From: a virus
Virus record (IMG/VR): IMGVR_UViG_3300047195_000664
Location: 1 to 62,403 of that record
DNA length: 62,403 nt
Strand: one strand, 5' to 3'
Part shown: positions 50,280 to 62,200 of the stretch, piece after piece
Layout of the letters: every line of letters begins with the position of its first letter
How positions within the stretch are numbered: position 1 is the stretch's first letter
Notes under the pieces: generated by a model
The model's database searches: none
Told to the model about the DNA's origin: nothing
The model's input: the letters and a program-made list of their open reading frames with translations, nothing else
Position numbers and translations under genes: made by a program

Positions 50280-50943
50280 AGAAGAATATTTTGCACAAAG
50301 AGATAGTGATATACAAAGCAATTGGGGTACAAACGAATTAATTGCTTTTTTTAATGAAATAGACGATGCTCGAACAATAAAAGACAATCCAAAAGTATTA
50401 GAAGTTGGTTGTGGTTCTGGAATGGGAATGATAAGATTAAAAGAAACATGGAAAGAACACAATCAAACTGACTTAAATATAAAAGGATTGGATATTAGTG
50501 ACTACGCAGTTGATGTTTGCAAAAAGCGTGGACTAGATGCTATTGTGGGAAATGCCGAAGAGTTACCATTTGAAAAAGATGAGTTTGATATTATAATAGG
50601 TCAACATGTATTAGAGCATACAGATATGGAAAAAACATTAAATGATTCTTTACGAGTAGCAAAGAAAGCAATTTTCATAATACCAATCGGTCCTTCGATA
50701 GATAATAATGATAGATTAAGCGATTTTGAGGAAACAAAAGATTATCAAAAAAGATTTTATCACACAAGAATAATAACCGATGAATCGTTGGAAGAGTTAC
50801 TTAAGAAGGTTCCAAACGAACGACACAAAGTTATTAAAGATATTGTGAAATATATATATAGTGGAGTAGAACATAAAAATTATATGATAGTCTTATATAG
50901 ACAAATTAAAAAAATAAAAGAGGTGAAGAAAGATGACAGTTAA
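50269..50943 (+). CDS. Class I SAM-dependent methyltransferase
   Basis: 224 residues from ATG 50269 behind GGTGAT. Motif I VLEVGCGSGMG, then LDISDYAVDVC, a motif II-like VGNAEELPFEKDEFD and HVLEHT. This is the standard small-molecule type (UbiE/COQ5 group), not a DNA methylase with NPPY. Coupled to the glycosyltransferase, it may methylate a sugar or lipid-linked glycan to mask or alter virion or host glycans. Confidence 0.88.
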   Translation: MKSEEEYFAQRDSDIQSNWGTNELIAFFNEIDDARTIKDNPKVLEVGCGSGMGMIRLKETWKEHNQTDLNIKGLDISDYAVDVCKKRGLDAIVGNAEELPFEKDEFDIIIGQHVLEHTDMEKTLNDSLRVAKKAIFIIPIGPSIDNNDRLSDFEETKDYQKRFYHTRIITDESLEELLKKVPNERHKVIKDIVKYIYSGVEHKNYMIVLYRQIKKIKEVKKDDS

Positions 50944-51316
50944 CACAGGAGTAGTAGGTCAGATAACTGTTAGTGGTACAGTCCTCTCTGGTACAGGTGC
51001 GTCAGGTATGGAAGCATCTATAACAATAGGTAAAGATAGAGAATATTTCTTACCTGTTGGTACAGATGTGAAAGAAAACGTTACAGGAATGAGAAACGTT
51101 GAAGGTACAGTAAAAAGAAAGTGGATTAGTGGAGATACGCTATTCCAAAGTTTGCTAACCAACGACACCGATTTCGAGGTAACAATTGCAATAAGTGGTG
51201 CAGGAACCTCTATTACGGCAAGTGGTTGTAGAGCAGGTCAGATAGTAAGAAGAGTTGCGCCTGGAACAGAAGTGATGGTAGAGGAAATGACCTTTGTAGG
51301 TAGAAATTGGTATTAA
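50933..51316 (+). CDS. Tail tube-like protein
   Basis: 127 residues, ATG behind GAGGTG. Beta-rich with TGMRNVEGTVKRKWISGDTLFQSLL and a late VEEMTFVGRNW, typical of a compact tail tube monomer, positioned just before the tail chaperone. A T tract follows (51317-51332), suggesting high expression as for tube proteins. Confidence 0.65.
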   Translation: MTVNTGVVGQITVSGTVLSGTGASGMEASITIGKDREYFLPVGTDVKENVTGMRNVEGTVKRKWISGDTLFQSLLTNDTDFEVTIAISGAGTSITASGCRAGQIVRRVAPGTEVMVEEMTFVGRNWY

Positions 51317-51335
51317 GATTTTTATTTTTTTTAAC
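51317..51335 (+). terminator. T-tract terminator after tail tube gene
   Basis: GATTTTTATTTTTTTTAACC directly after the stop, without a stem; archaeal-type signal. Confidence 0.5.
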
Positions 51336-51390
51336 CAATTTCATCTACTCACAATTGAGTGAGTAAAAATAACACAATGGGGTGAAAGAA

Positions 51391-51771
51391 ATGGGATATC
51401 TTGAGAAAAAGTTTATTTTGCATGAACGAGGAGCACAGGGGCAATTGCTTCCTGTAGACTATGATTGCGAAATATTAGGAGGAACAATATCTATAGTTCC
51501 TGCAACAAGAGGAGAAATATTAGAAACAATACAAAAGGCACGAAGTATGGGTATTGATGATAACAAACATAGGGCTGTGTGGGAAGAGTTTGTTATACAG
51601 CATTTGGAAATACCTAAGTTAACAAAAGAAGATTTTTTAAATATGAAATTAATACCAAAACCAGAAGACCCAAAGAAACATATAGATATTATAGATGTAT
51701 TAATGGACGCCATTAATGCAGTGAGTGGTATTGATACTCCTGAGAAAGGGGAGGAAGAACTAAAAAAATGA
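51391..51771 (+). CDS. Tail assembly chaperone, short form (G-like)
   Basis: 126 residues from ATG 51391, following GGGGTGAAAG. Helical C-terminal half (EDPKKHIDIIDVLMDAI) and beta start, as in tail chaperones. The gene ends CTA AAA AAA TGA: an A AAA AAA slippery heptamer (51762-51768) immediately before the stop. Slipping back one base continues into the frame at 51768-51941. Position upstream of the tape measure matches the G/GT pair of lambda-like phages. Confidence 0.75.
   Translation: MGYLEKKFILHERGAQGQLLPVDYDCEILGGTISIVPATRGEILETIQKARSMGIDDNKHRAVWEEFVIQHLEIPKLTKEDFLNMKLIPKPEDPKKHIDIIDVLMDAINAVSGIDTPEKGEEELKK
51762..51768 (+). promoter_or_regulatory. Putative -1 frameshift slippery site
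   Basis: Seven A residues read as (CT)A AAA AAA in the zero frame fit the X XXY YYZ rule. The zero-frame stop follows at once, and the -1 frame opens the next 57 codons. This predicts a G-GT-type fusion. Confidence 0.65.
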
Positions 51772-51941
51772 TGACGGAATTGCAAAAGGTAGATAACATA
51801 CAAAAGGAATTATCAGTTCAGTCTTTTTTGCATTCGAAAGGATACACCTACTTTACAATTCCATACATAACATATAAAGAAATTAAGCAGTTAATAGACG
51901 GAGATATAATAATTAAAGAGGCCCAAACTAAAGAGGGATAA
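51768..51941 (+). CDS. Tail chaperone extension (GT-like T part)
   Basis: 57 codons in the -1 frame relative to the upstream gene. It could start on its own ATG at 51768 (ATGA overlap) but also follows a slippery A7. Sequence is helical (QKVDNIQKELSVQSFL) with a tyrosine-rich middle (YTYFTIPYITYKE). Ends 14 bases before the tape-measure start. Its size and place fit the T extension. Confidence 0.65.
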   Translation: MMTELQKVDNIQKELSVQSFLHSKGYTYFTIPYITYKEIKQLIDGDIIIKEAQTKEG

Positions 51942-51955
51942 GGAGTGATGTGAGC

Positions 51956-54562
51956 ATGACGATATATACAGACAAGTATCAAATCGTAGAAGAAGGCTTT
52001 GACAATATCTACAGAAAGTTCGATATGCTTGGTTATAAAGTGCAACAAGCTTCTACTACTTATGGTACCCTTGGTAAATCAGTAGAGGAAACTACTAAAA
52101 GAATGCAAGGACAACACGGAATAACAGGAAGATTAAATATTGGTTTATCTGAAACAATAAAGACTGGTATGTTAATGAGTATCGGTTGGCAAGCTATCAA
52201 TACTGTAATGACAACTGGTATGGAAATAGCAAATCGCATGATAACAGGATATATTGAATTAGAAGCATCACTGAAGTCAATTGAAGTTGTGGCTCGTGCT
52301 ACCGGAAGAAGTTATGGAGAAGTTATGTATCTAATGGAGAAAAATACGGATGAATTTATGTCTATGACAGCATTAGCTCCTGGTGTAATGAGATTATTAT
52401 CGACTTCGCTTACTACAGAACAGATGGATAAATTTATACAAGCAGTTAAAGATGGTTCTGCTGCAATGGGTTATCAAGCAGCAGAACAATTGCCACTTAT
52501 TACGCGTGGTTTTAAACAACTAACAGCTAATATTTTAGATAATATTGGTGTTACCGTTTATTTATCTAAAATAAGACGTTCGGCGGCTACGGAGTTGGGT
52601 ATTTCTGTTGACGCTTTAACAGAAGCACAAATTCATCAGGAATTATATAATGAAATGATTGCACAAACATCAAAGTACACAGGATTGTATGAAGCTCAAA
52701 CTACAACAGCGGCAGGAGCTATTGCGGGATTGACTACAGAGTTTACCAAATTAACAGAGGCGATATCTAAAGGCAATATTCCAATAATTAAAGAATTTGT
52801 TGGTGGATTAACATATGTAGTTCAATCAATGAGAATAGTTAGCGAATCATTTGAAGGAATGGAAAAATATAATTTAGGATTTGTATCTGGGGTTTATAAT
52901 ACTATACAGACATTTGATGATTTTATTCCACTATTAGCTGAATATAGTTTAATTATGCAAGAAGGTAAAGGTAGTACTAAAGAATATAATTACTATTTAC
53001 AGATGTTAGCAGATATTAGTGGTAAAACTACTGAAGAAATCCAAAAATTAGTTGAGGAACAAAAAACCGAATTAAAAATGTCTCTCGCTCTAACTCAAAC
53101 AGGAGAAGATTTTGCTGATACAATACAACTGATGTATGGTAACATTTCGGAATGGAGTAATGAAGTTGCAAAAACTAAACCAATTTTAGATAATGTATCA
53201 AAATCAACACGCGATATGTTAAAAAATATGTTTCCAACAATAGACGCTTATACAACATTTGATGATGTTTTAGGTATCACGGAAAATAAGTTAGGCCTTT
53301 TACCAAAAGCGTTAAAAGAAGCGCAAGAAGCATATACTTATCATGAGAAAGCTTTAAATGAAAACGAGACAGCAATACGAGATGCGAATGATGAAATTGC
53401 ATATATGACTTCGGGCTTAGTAAGAATGGAGGACGAATTGGGAAATATTACATACACATATGATGAAAATTATATGAGTTTAGATAAATTAACAGAACAA
53501 ATTGATGTCTTTACTAGGGGAACAGATGATGCTATTATGGGAATAAGTGGTTTTACTCACTCCTTAGAAGCTTCTGGTCAATTAATTAAAAGTTACCAAT
53601 CACAAATAGAAGAGTTACAAAGAGCATTGCATCCTGAGTCATTTGATACGCTAGCAGACAAATATTCTGACGCTAAAAGAGAACTAGAAGATTTGCCTGC
53701 TCAAATAGATAGAGCGCGTGAAGCCCAAGAAAAAGCCTCTCAAGCAGTTAAAGAAAAAAGAGTAGAACCTTCTGTTTTTGTTAGATTACTAGAAGATGAA
53801 GCAACTGCAAGAGAAGAACTTGCCAGATTAGAAGGAGAGTACGCTACAAAACAAGAAGAAGAATTAACATTACGACAGCAGGTAGAAGCCGAAATATCTA
53901 ATTTGACAACAAAATTAAATGAAGAACAAAGTTACTATGATATAATTAAAGGTAAAGTTGAAGATTTAACAGCTGCCAAAAACACATTGAATGAAACTGT
54001 TCAAACACAAAGAAATAACATTGATGCGTGGAATAGAGAAAATGTCTACCATAGAGAACAAATAGGATTAAATAAAGATAAAATTGCTGATTTAGGAGAT
54101 ACAATTGATATAACTACCAAAAGTTTACAAGATTTCACAACAGAACTTGAGAAAGAGCGAATAATAAATATTTCAGTTAATGTTAAAGCAGAAACGGCAA
54201 AAAGAGAACTTGATGATGTTATTAGTAAAATACAAACCATTAATAATATAATGGGAGGAGGATATAAAATTGGAACTCCTGGTAGCTTTTTAAGTTGGGG
54301 ACTCGAATTTATAAAAAATTTGGTTAAAGGAAAAGCACAATTTGGTATTCCTAATGTTCCAGAAGCTGGATTATATATGTTGCATCCAAACGAACGTGTA
54401 TTAACGGCATCAGAAAATCGTTCATATACTAATAATAATAGTAGTAGTGTTATGAATTTTTCAAATGGCGCAATTATAATTCAGGCGGGTAACAGAAGTG
54501 GTGAAGATTTACTACGAGAAATATCTAGTGCAGCAATGTACCAATTAAATAGGAGGAGCTAA
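51956..54562 (+). CDS. Tail tape measure protein
   Basis: 868 residues from ATG 51956 (a GTG six bases before is possible). Long helical protein with coiled coils (RELEDLPAQIDRAREAQEKA; LTTKLNEEQSYYDIIKG), an early hydrophobic patch (MLMSIGWQAINTVMTTG) and a C-terminal beta/Gly part (MGGGYKIGTPGSF). This matches tape measure proteins, and it is the longest tail gene before the fibre region. At about 1.5 Å per residue the tail would be near 130 nm (estimate). No lytic domain was seen. Confidence 0.9.
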   Translation: MTIYTDKYQIVEEGFDNIYRKFDMLGYKVQQASTTYGTLGKSVEETTKRMQGQHGITGRLNIGLSETIKTGMLMSIGWQAINTVMTTGMEIANRMITGYIELEASLKSIEVVARATGRSYGEVMYLMEKNTDEFMSMTALAPGVMRLLSTSLTTEQMDKFIQAVKDGSAAMGYQAAEQLPLITRGFKQLTANILDNIGVTVYLSKIRRSAATELGISVDALTEAQIHQELYNEMIAQTSKYTGLYEAQTTTAAGAIAGLTTEFTKLTEAISKGNIPIIKEFVGGLTYVVQSMRIVSESFEGMEKYNLGFVSGVYNTIQTFDDFIPLLAEYSLIMQEGKGSTKEYNYYLQMLADISGKTTEEIQKLVEEQKTELKMSLALTQTGEDFADTIQLMYGNISEWSNEVAKTKPILDNVSKSTRDMLKNMFPTIDAYTTFDDVLGITENKLGLLPKALKEAQEAYTYHEKALNENETAIRDANDEIAYMTSGLVRMEDELGNITYTYDENYMSLDKLTEQIDVFTRGTDDAIMGISGFTHSLEASGQLIKSYQSQIEELQRALHPESFDTLADKYSDAKRELEDLPAQIDRAREAQEKASQAVKEKRVEPSVFVRLLEDEATAREELARLEGEYATKQEEELTLRQQVEAEISNLTTKLNEEQSYYDIIKGKVEDLTAAKNTLNETVQTQRNNIDAWNRENVYHREQIGLNKDKIADLGDTIDITTKSLQDFTTELEKERIINISVNVKAETAKRELDDVISKIQTINNIMGGGYKIGTPGSFLSWGLEFIKNLVKGKAQFGIPNVPEAGLYMLHPNERVLTASENRSYTNNNSSSVMNFSNGAIIIQAGNRSGEDLLREISSAAMYQLNRRS

Positions 54563-54563
54563 T

Positions 54564-54908
54564 ATGATAACAACTGTTGTGCTTGGTTCAGTAACAATAA
54601 AATGTAATGTAGTTGATAAGCAGATTGTACCCAAAATTGCAGTAATAGAGATACCAGGGCGAGAAGGAGATTTAGTTCAAAATTTAGGAAATAGTTCTAA
54701 AGCAGTAAGATTACAAGGCATATTAACAGGTACAAGTAAAGATACAGACAAATCAACATTAGAAGGATATAAAGGTACGACACAAACATATACAGACACA
54801 GACGAATCATTTACTATGATAGTAACACGTGTAAACATTCCAACAATCGGAGGACAACCGAATCATTACACGTTTACAATAGAAGGTCGAAAATACGACC
54901 AAACATAA
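54564..54908 (+). CDS. Distal tail-associated protein
   Basis: 114 residues, ATG behind AGGAGG. Beta-rich, with VIEIPGREGDLVQNLG and VRLQGILTG, a pattern seen in tail proteins placed right after the tape measure (baseplate or DNA-circulation type). The C-terminus ends in EGRKYDQT. Function inferred from order. Confidence 0.6.
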   Translation: MITTVVLGSVTIKCNVVDKQIVPKIAVIEIPGREGDLVQNLGNSSKAVRLQGILTGTSKDTDKSTLEGYKGTTQTYTDTDESFTMIVTRVNIPTIGGQPNHYTFTIEGRKYDQT

Positions 54909-54928
54909 AAAGTAAGAGGTGAAGAAAA

Positions 54929-55501
54929 ATGGTAGCAGACCTAAGTGTCTATTTTGACTTTGGGGGGACAGATGCGACACCGGGAACGCAGCAAGATACG
55001 GATGGTTTAGGACCACCTAACATGAGATTTAAACAAGCAGATGATGCCACAATAAATACATCAAATCCTATACCAATTCCAGCAGCGGGTTCAAGCTTTT
55101 CAAGATGGAAACAAATATATCTTAAGTGTGATACAGCACCAGGTACACAGATAGATAATATAAAATTCTACTCAGATGGTGGTGGCTTTGGTACTGGTAT
55201 AACGCTTAATGTAGGGAATCAGTTTCCAACGAAGAATAGTGGGACAAATTCGGGGTATCAAGTAGCAGATGTAAGCGCAACAATGATTGGTGGGCATACG
55301 GGTATATCAACACAAACTGATGTATTTACACTAACATCAGGTGCACCATTAAGTGGGCCAACAATATCGGAATCTGGTAACATAATAAATGCGCAAAACG
55401 AGACTACAAATTACTTAGTACTACAGATGGTAGTAGTAAATACAGCGTCGCCAGGTGACCTTGCAAACGAAACACTAACGTTCCAATATGATGAAATATA
55501 A
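54929..55501 (+). CDS. Beta-rich distal tail protein
   Basis: 190 residues, ATG behind GAGGTG. Beta-strand-rich and Gly/Thr/Asn-rich, with a WKQIYLKCD strand near residue 55. No motif recognised. It sits between distal tail and fibre genes. Possibly baseplate wedge or fibre base. Confidence 0.55.
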   Translation: MVADLSVYFDFGGTDATPGTQQDTDGLGPPNMRFKQADDATINTSNPIPIPAAGSSFSRWKQIYLKCDTAPGTQIDNIKFYSDGGGFGTGITLNVGNQFPTKNSGTNSGYQVADVSATMIGGHTGISTQTDVFTLTSGAPLSGPTISESGNIINAQNETTNYLVLQMVVVNTASPGDLANETLTFQYDEI

Positions 55502-55534
55502 AACTAATACAATAGAGTAGGAGGTGTCAATACA

Positions 55535-56086
55535 ATGACTGATATAAGATGGAGAGCAATATATAGTGATGGCTCTTATTTAGAGCAATTTAATAAAGAC
55601 GGTAAAGAGAATAAATATCAAGATATTGATAGAAGTAGGCTTGTTTCTTTCGAATTATTTGAGACAAATAACTTTTGTGTTAATTGTAAAACAAAGTTAT
55701 TAGAGATGTTTTTACGTAAAGATAATGGTGGGTACTACGATACTATTTTTAAATATTGCCCTAATTGTAGTGGGGTATGGAAAACAAAAGAACAACCAAT
55801 TTTTAAAATACATTTAGAATCAGGGCAAAGATTAATATGTAGAAGAAGAACAGGTAAAAGAGTTAAAATCTCTAATGTTATGGAATGTAAAGAAGTAGGA
55901 GAATTAGATGTAGAAGGAGAATATTATTTTTATATAGTAGGATGGCAACAAACAATTGAAGGTAAAAATGTTCAAGCTATTGCATATATATTTGAAGACG
56001 GACATATAGAATTGGCAGGTAATTGGAAAAACAATCATAAATTATTTTATGCGCCCAATTTGCTTCCTGAAGAGAGCGGAGAGTAG
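55535..56086 (+). CDS. Zinc-binding tail-region protein
   Basis: 183 residues, ATG behind GGAGGTG. A beta-rich protein with FCVNCKTKLLEM and YCPNCSGVWK giving a four-cysteine zinc site (about residues 50-85), then more strands (IFKIHLESGQRLICRR). Function unknown; position hints at a tail or fibre-assembly role. Confidence 0.55.
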   Translation: MTDIRWRAIYSDGSYLEQFNKDGKENKYQDIDRSRLVSFELFETNNFCVNCKTKLLEMFLRKDNGGYYDTIFKYCPNCSGVWKTKEQPIFKIHLESGQRLICRRRTGKRVKISNVMECKEVGELDVEGEYYFYIVGWQQTIEGKNVQAIAYIFEDGHIELAGNWKNNHKLFYAPNLLPEESGE

Positions 56087-56087
56087 T

Positions 56088-56285
56088 ATGGATGAACAAC
56101 TACCTAAGTGTTGTGATTGTGGCAAAAAAGAACTTGTACATCAAGGAGAAAGATATGATGTAATGATAGCGCGTGATGTTCCTTGGTATAAGTGTAAAAG
56201 TTGTGGAGCAGAATATGAAAGTCACATTTGGTATGGTGGTAGCGGTTCGTGGTATTTAACAAAGAGGCAAGATAGTGGTAACTAA
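56088..56285 (+). CDS. Small zinc-ribbon protein
   Basis: 65 residues from ATG 56088, behind GCGGAGAG. CCDCGKKELVHQG and YKCKSCGAEYESH form a zinc ribbon. It overlaps the start of the giant fibre by 11 bases, so translation is coupled. It may be a folding or assembly factor for that fibre. Confidence 0.6.
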   Translation: MDEQLPKCCDCGKKELVHQGERYDVMIARDVPWYKCKSCGAEYESHIWYGGSGSWYLTKRQDSGN

Positions 56286-59200
56286 ACGGTTAGTTAAATC
56301 AAAAACAAAGTGGAGATTATGGATTTTCGCTACAACTATTACTCTCGCCACTTTATTAGGTTATCTAGAAACGCAAGGAATACAGACATGGCATTCTGGG
56401 GATATGGTATGTGGTGGAAAAATTATTTGCGATGGGCTGTTTGATATAAATGTGCCTATAAAAATGTCGAATTACTTAGGCGAAAGTATTAATATTACAG
56501 AACTTTGTTTTGGCAAAAATATAAATATAGTAGTGGATAATGTTTATAATCTCTCTATTTATAAAGCAGATAAGCGGTATGGTGTAAATAACCCGAATCG
56601 CTGGAAACCTTTTAATTTTACCGGAAACTGTCTTCCAATAGGTAATAATTCGTTTAAGATAAACGCTACAAAGGACGAATTCTCTATAGTAAAATGGGCA
56701 GTATCTAATACAAATATTGACCCTTACTGGTACGGAATTGAAAAAGTAACAACATGTATTCGTACCGAAGGAACTACAGATTGTAAAAATGATGACGGAA
56801 CTCGTACTTTGAGCATAGGTCAGGCAAACGTATGGGACGGAAAAGAATGGGTAGATGGTGACCGATTGTCTGAAATAGTAAATGTGTCATATTCAGACGG
56901 AACTATCAACATTTCGTCTTCTTATTTTTCGTATATTATAGATGTCAGCATAAATGATGGAGAAAAGGATTACAAGTTAAAAGACTTTCCTGTAAAGTCA
57001 GCATTGAATATAATAGATGACAAATCAGCCATGGAGTTTGCTTTAAACATATCAGATATTCCAAAAGCAGTTGAAGGCAAACTATCCCATATAAATTTTG
57101 CACATAAAAAATCAGGAGATTTAAAGAATATTGAAATAGCTTATTCAGATTTGACAAGAAGCGGCTATGAACTTTCTGAAGGAAAAGATGTCATTCAAAT
57201 AGGCAATTTACAAGCTAAATTGTCTTCTGGTAGCTTATACTTAGACCCATTGGTCACTTTAGGCAATGGCAATGTAACCGCTGATACTACATTAAATGCA
57301 TCTGCATCAGCTACATATGGTGACTATGGTCTTATGGTAACCATGACAGCACATTGGGTAAGTGCAACAAACAGGAAGACTCCAATACTTAAAGTGGGTA
57401 TAAGCAGTTTGCCTGCTAATGCAACTATTACAGAAGCACGTCTTTTTTTGAGGGTTGCAGACAGTAATTTAGATTCAGGTGAAACATTCAATTACGATGT
57501 TCATCATGTTTATAATCAGTCTTCATACAATATAGGCGGGGCAGAATGGACAGAAGGAAACGTTGCTCCAACTTCTTCTTGTACCGTTAATGGTGGTGCT
57601 GCATCTGGAACTGAAATTTACTGGGGCAATATGCCTACAACATCTAGTCAGATGAACCTCACTTACGAATCAAGGGTAACATCTGCTGATGGAGGTGTAG
57701 CTGCTCATTGGAATAATTGGAGTATAATTAAAATGCTACAAACAGAATACAATTCAGGCGGGAAGAACTTAACAATATTGTTAAACGTTACACGAGGTGC
57801 TGGTTCTCCAGATAACTCAGACTGTGCAACTATAGACTCAGCAGAAGCCGCAACTGCTACTAGCAGACCATTCATAAATATAACATACACGACACCTGAC
57901 ATTACAAATCCAACATATTCTTTGAACTCAACGAATTCAACGTACGCAGGATTTTCTACAAAGTTTTCTTTATACTGGCAAGATACAGTTGGTTTAAGCG
58001 GATATAATTTCAGTTTCTGCAACGGAAGCTGGATAGGTAGTGTATGTACTGCTGGATGGATAAATGATACTTGGGTAGCAATGACAGGTACTGGCAACTG
58101 GTCTAATGTAACCAAGTCGGTCAATTCAACAATCGGTTCTATAATAGCTTGGTGCGTAAAAGCTAACGATACGTCAAACAACTGGAATACAAGTTCATGC
58201 AACAATCCATTTAATTATACAACACAAGAAGCACCATATCCGCCAACAATAGTCAACCAGCAATCTTATACCAACTGGTCTGCTGGATTAGGATTCAATG
58301 TAACAGCGACTGCAGATGATGGTAATGGTTTAGATGATATTACTAATTGCTATCTATTTAGCAAAAGGAAATACGATAACTATGGAGTGCAATATACCTA
58401 TACTAATAAAACAGGAGTATACAATTCAGGAAACGGAAACTGTACGTCAAATATTTCTACATCAGATGGTAGCATAGTTGTTATGACAAATAATACTGGT
58501 ATTACAGACAGTGTATATAATGGTGGATTATTAAAAGATGAAATAAATGACATCATTTGGATGTGTTCACAATATATACGTATTACCAAAATTAATGCTA
58601 CAACTGGAGAAGTAATAGCAATAGCTTATCCAACAGGTGGCAGTTGTACAAGATTGGTTCAAGACGATAATTTTCTTTATGTTGGTGATAGTGATGGGAG
58701 ATTGATAAAACTAAACAAAACAGATATGAGTTTCACAGAGACCGCAACTGGTATGAATGTAAAAAATCCTTCTCTTGAAATAGATGATGTGGGTGATGAC
58801 CGAGGCATATATTATATGAACAGTAGCGGTACTGGGAAGTATATGATAAAAGTAAACGCATCTAATATAACTCAGCAATTGTGGCAAATCGATACTGGGG
58901 CAACTGCTGTACAAGATATTGCAACTAATGATAATATTCCTGCCGTATATACAGCCGGGCAACTTAATGTAGTCAAGAAAATTAACAAAACAGACGGTGC
59001 TATTGATTGCACTGTTGCAGACCCAGGAGACTCTTCATCATCGGCTGAATACGATTCATGGTTGGGAAACTTGTGGGTAGGAGGTTATTATGAAAGATTA
59101 CGCTACATCAATGTTACAAGTTGTGCTACTTTACAAACGGCTACTCTTGGGCCGTCTGGTGATGCTATATTTGATGTGCGAGTAGATGCTGATTTCGTAT

Positions 59201-62200
59201 ATACATTTGCATATATAAGTACTGGTGGTAGAATACGACAATTTAATAAAACTAAATTTGTTAGTGGTAATTTCACAAATGAATGGAATTATTCATTTGC
59301 TTATGATATTCGGGCAGGCTATGTAGATTCTAGTTATGTTTACTTTGTTCCTATTAACTCACCATTAACTGTATATAAATTCTTTAAAAGTTCTACTAAT
59401 TATACTGTTGGCGAGAACATAACAACGAAAATGCGTTTCGTAGATTCTACAAGCCAAATTGTTGAAACTACAAATGGTTCAAAAATTATACCTCCGGTAA
59501 GTGAAGTAGGGCCAGATATAACTCCGCCGACATTAGCAATTCAATTACCAGAAAATACAACTTATGGTTATAATATAAGCTTGCCACTAAACTATACTGC
59601 GTCAGATGTTTCTGGGGTAAGTCAATGTTGGTATAACCTTGATGGCGGTTCTAACACAACTATAACAAGCTGTGCAAATACGACCTTTAATACGAGTATA
59701 GGTTCGCATAGATTATATTTGTTTGTCAATGACACATTAGGAAATAACGCAACAGCGAATGTGAACTTTACGATTGACTTTTTTATAGAATGTAATAATC
59801 TTACAGTAGCTGGGAAGACATATTATCTAGGAAGTAATATAACTAATTTAACGACTACCAAATGTATAATTATTAGTAATGATAATATAACTCTTGATTG
59901 CCAAGGAAATATTATTAGAGGTGCTGGAACTGCTTCAACTAGTGGTATTTATATAGATTCACGTAGAAATATATTAGTAAGAAACTGTTATGTATCTACT
60001 TGGGGAAGTGGAATTACACCTAATTCTAATACTAACCTTACTTTTATAAATAATTTTATTAATGGAACAGAATATGGATTCAATTTCTATTATAGCCCCA
60101 ATAATATTATTATAAATAATACAATTAATAATACTGCTTATTCTATCAATTTTCTGAGTGGATTTAATAGTACACTTGTTAATAATACTATATTTCATTT
60201 CTTAAATAAACAAAGTGGACTTATTATAACGGGAACTTCGATAAATGATTTTAGAGGGAGTATAAATGAAAGTAATACTGTAAATAGTCTTCCAATATAT
60301 TACATAGATGGTGTAATAAGGCAGTGCCAAAATAATACAATTTATACAAATGGGAGTTTATATAGCACGATGGTATTTGTAGGATGTTCAAATATTACTG
60401 TTAGGGATTCATCACCAGTAGACAGTATAATATTTGCAGTTACTACAGGGTCACGTTTACTTAATTTAAACCTAAGTAATGTAGATATAGGATTAAGTTT
60501 ACAGGCGAATTCTAATTATAATACTATAATAAATGTTACAAATAATTATGATATAAATGGATACCAGATTGTAGGAAGTAGTTTAAATAATTTTACAAAC
60601 TGTACTGCTATTAATAACAACTGGGCTATTAGATTAGATTCTACTTCTAATAATAATAGATTTATAGATGGCATTATCAATAGTAGTACTCAATATGGTA
60701 TACTAATTAGTGCAGGCAATAATAATATTTTTGAAAATATCTCCATATTAAATTCAGTTACTTATGACTATTATCTATCAAACACAAATAATTTTACTAA
60801 TACCGACTTTAAATCTGCACGAAAAATATATTTTAGTAGTGATTCTTGGTTTAATTATAAAAATACATCTGATAGTAGTATTTGGTTGAAAAATAGGTTA
60901 TCTGATGTTAAAACAGTTATTAGGACTATAAATAGCTGGTCTAATTTAAATTTAACTTGGAATGAAAGTATAACTTCTGGTACTACAATAGCATATTACA
61001 ATATTACAGGATTACTACCAAATACCAATTATGAAGTTTATAATTTTTCAGTTTTAGCATATACAATAACAACAGATGCAAATGGGGATTTGAATTTTAC
61101 TATAAACTTGAATACAACAGCAAGGATAATACAAGTTAATAGTACAATTACATCTGATACAACCTCACCAACTCTGATAATAAGTCTACCTGCAAACACA
61201 ACCTATAATTATAATACAAGTTTACCGCTAAATTATACAGCAACTGATAATGTGAATATAAGTCAATGTAAGTTCAATCTGGATAATGGTGCAAATACTA
61301 CTTTAACAAACTGTGTAAACGCAACGTTCAATACAAGTGAGGGTTCGCATAGATTATATCTATTCGCTAATGATACAGTAAATAATAACGCTACTGCAAA
61401 TGTAAATTTTAGCATAGATATGATGGCACCAGTAAAGCCAGTTATTCAGTCACCTACAAACATAACATATAATACAACTTCAGTAAATCTCAATTATACT
61501 GTGCCGTCAGACAGAGACCAATGTAAATATGAACTAGATTGGTCTAATACTACATCTGCCACTTGTGCAAATCAAACAATGTCGAGTTTAAGTCAAGGTT
61601 CTCATAATGTGGCAGTTTGGATAAATGATTCGGTTAATAACTGGAATGTATCAACGAGAGTTTACTTTAGTGTAGATTCGATAAATCCAGTAGTATTAAT
61701 AACAATTCCGACAAACACGACTTATAACTATAAGCCAACTTTGAACTTCACCGTTAGTGATGCAGGTGGATTAGACAAGTGTTGGTATATAAATAAAACA
61801 GGTCAAACTAACCAAATAACTAGTTGCTTGAATGTGTCGTCAAGTTTATTCAATGTTACAGAAGGTTGGAACAATATTACAGTATATGTGAACGATACAG
61901 TGGGAAACATGAACTCAAGTGCAGTTAATTTCACGTATGATGTAACATACCCGACCATAACGATACAGATACCTACGAACACAACATACGGATATAAACC
62001 CACGCTTAATTTCACAGTCACAGATAATGGTGCAATAAGTCAATGCTGGTATATCAATAAAACAGGTCAAACTAATAAAATAACTAACTGTGCTAATGTA
62101 ACCTCAGTTTTATTTAACGTAACTGAAGGATGGAATAACATTACGGTTTATGTAAATGATACGGTAAATAATACAAATTCAAGTTCTATAAACTTTACTT

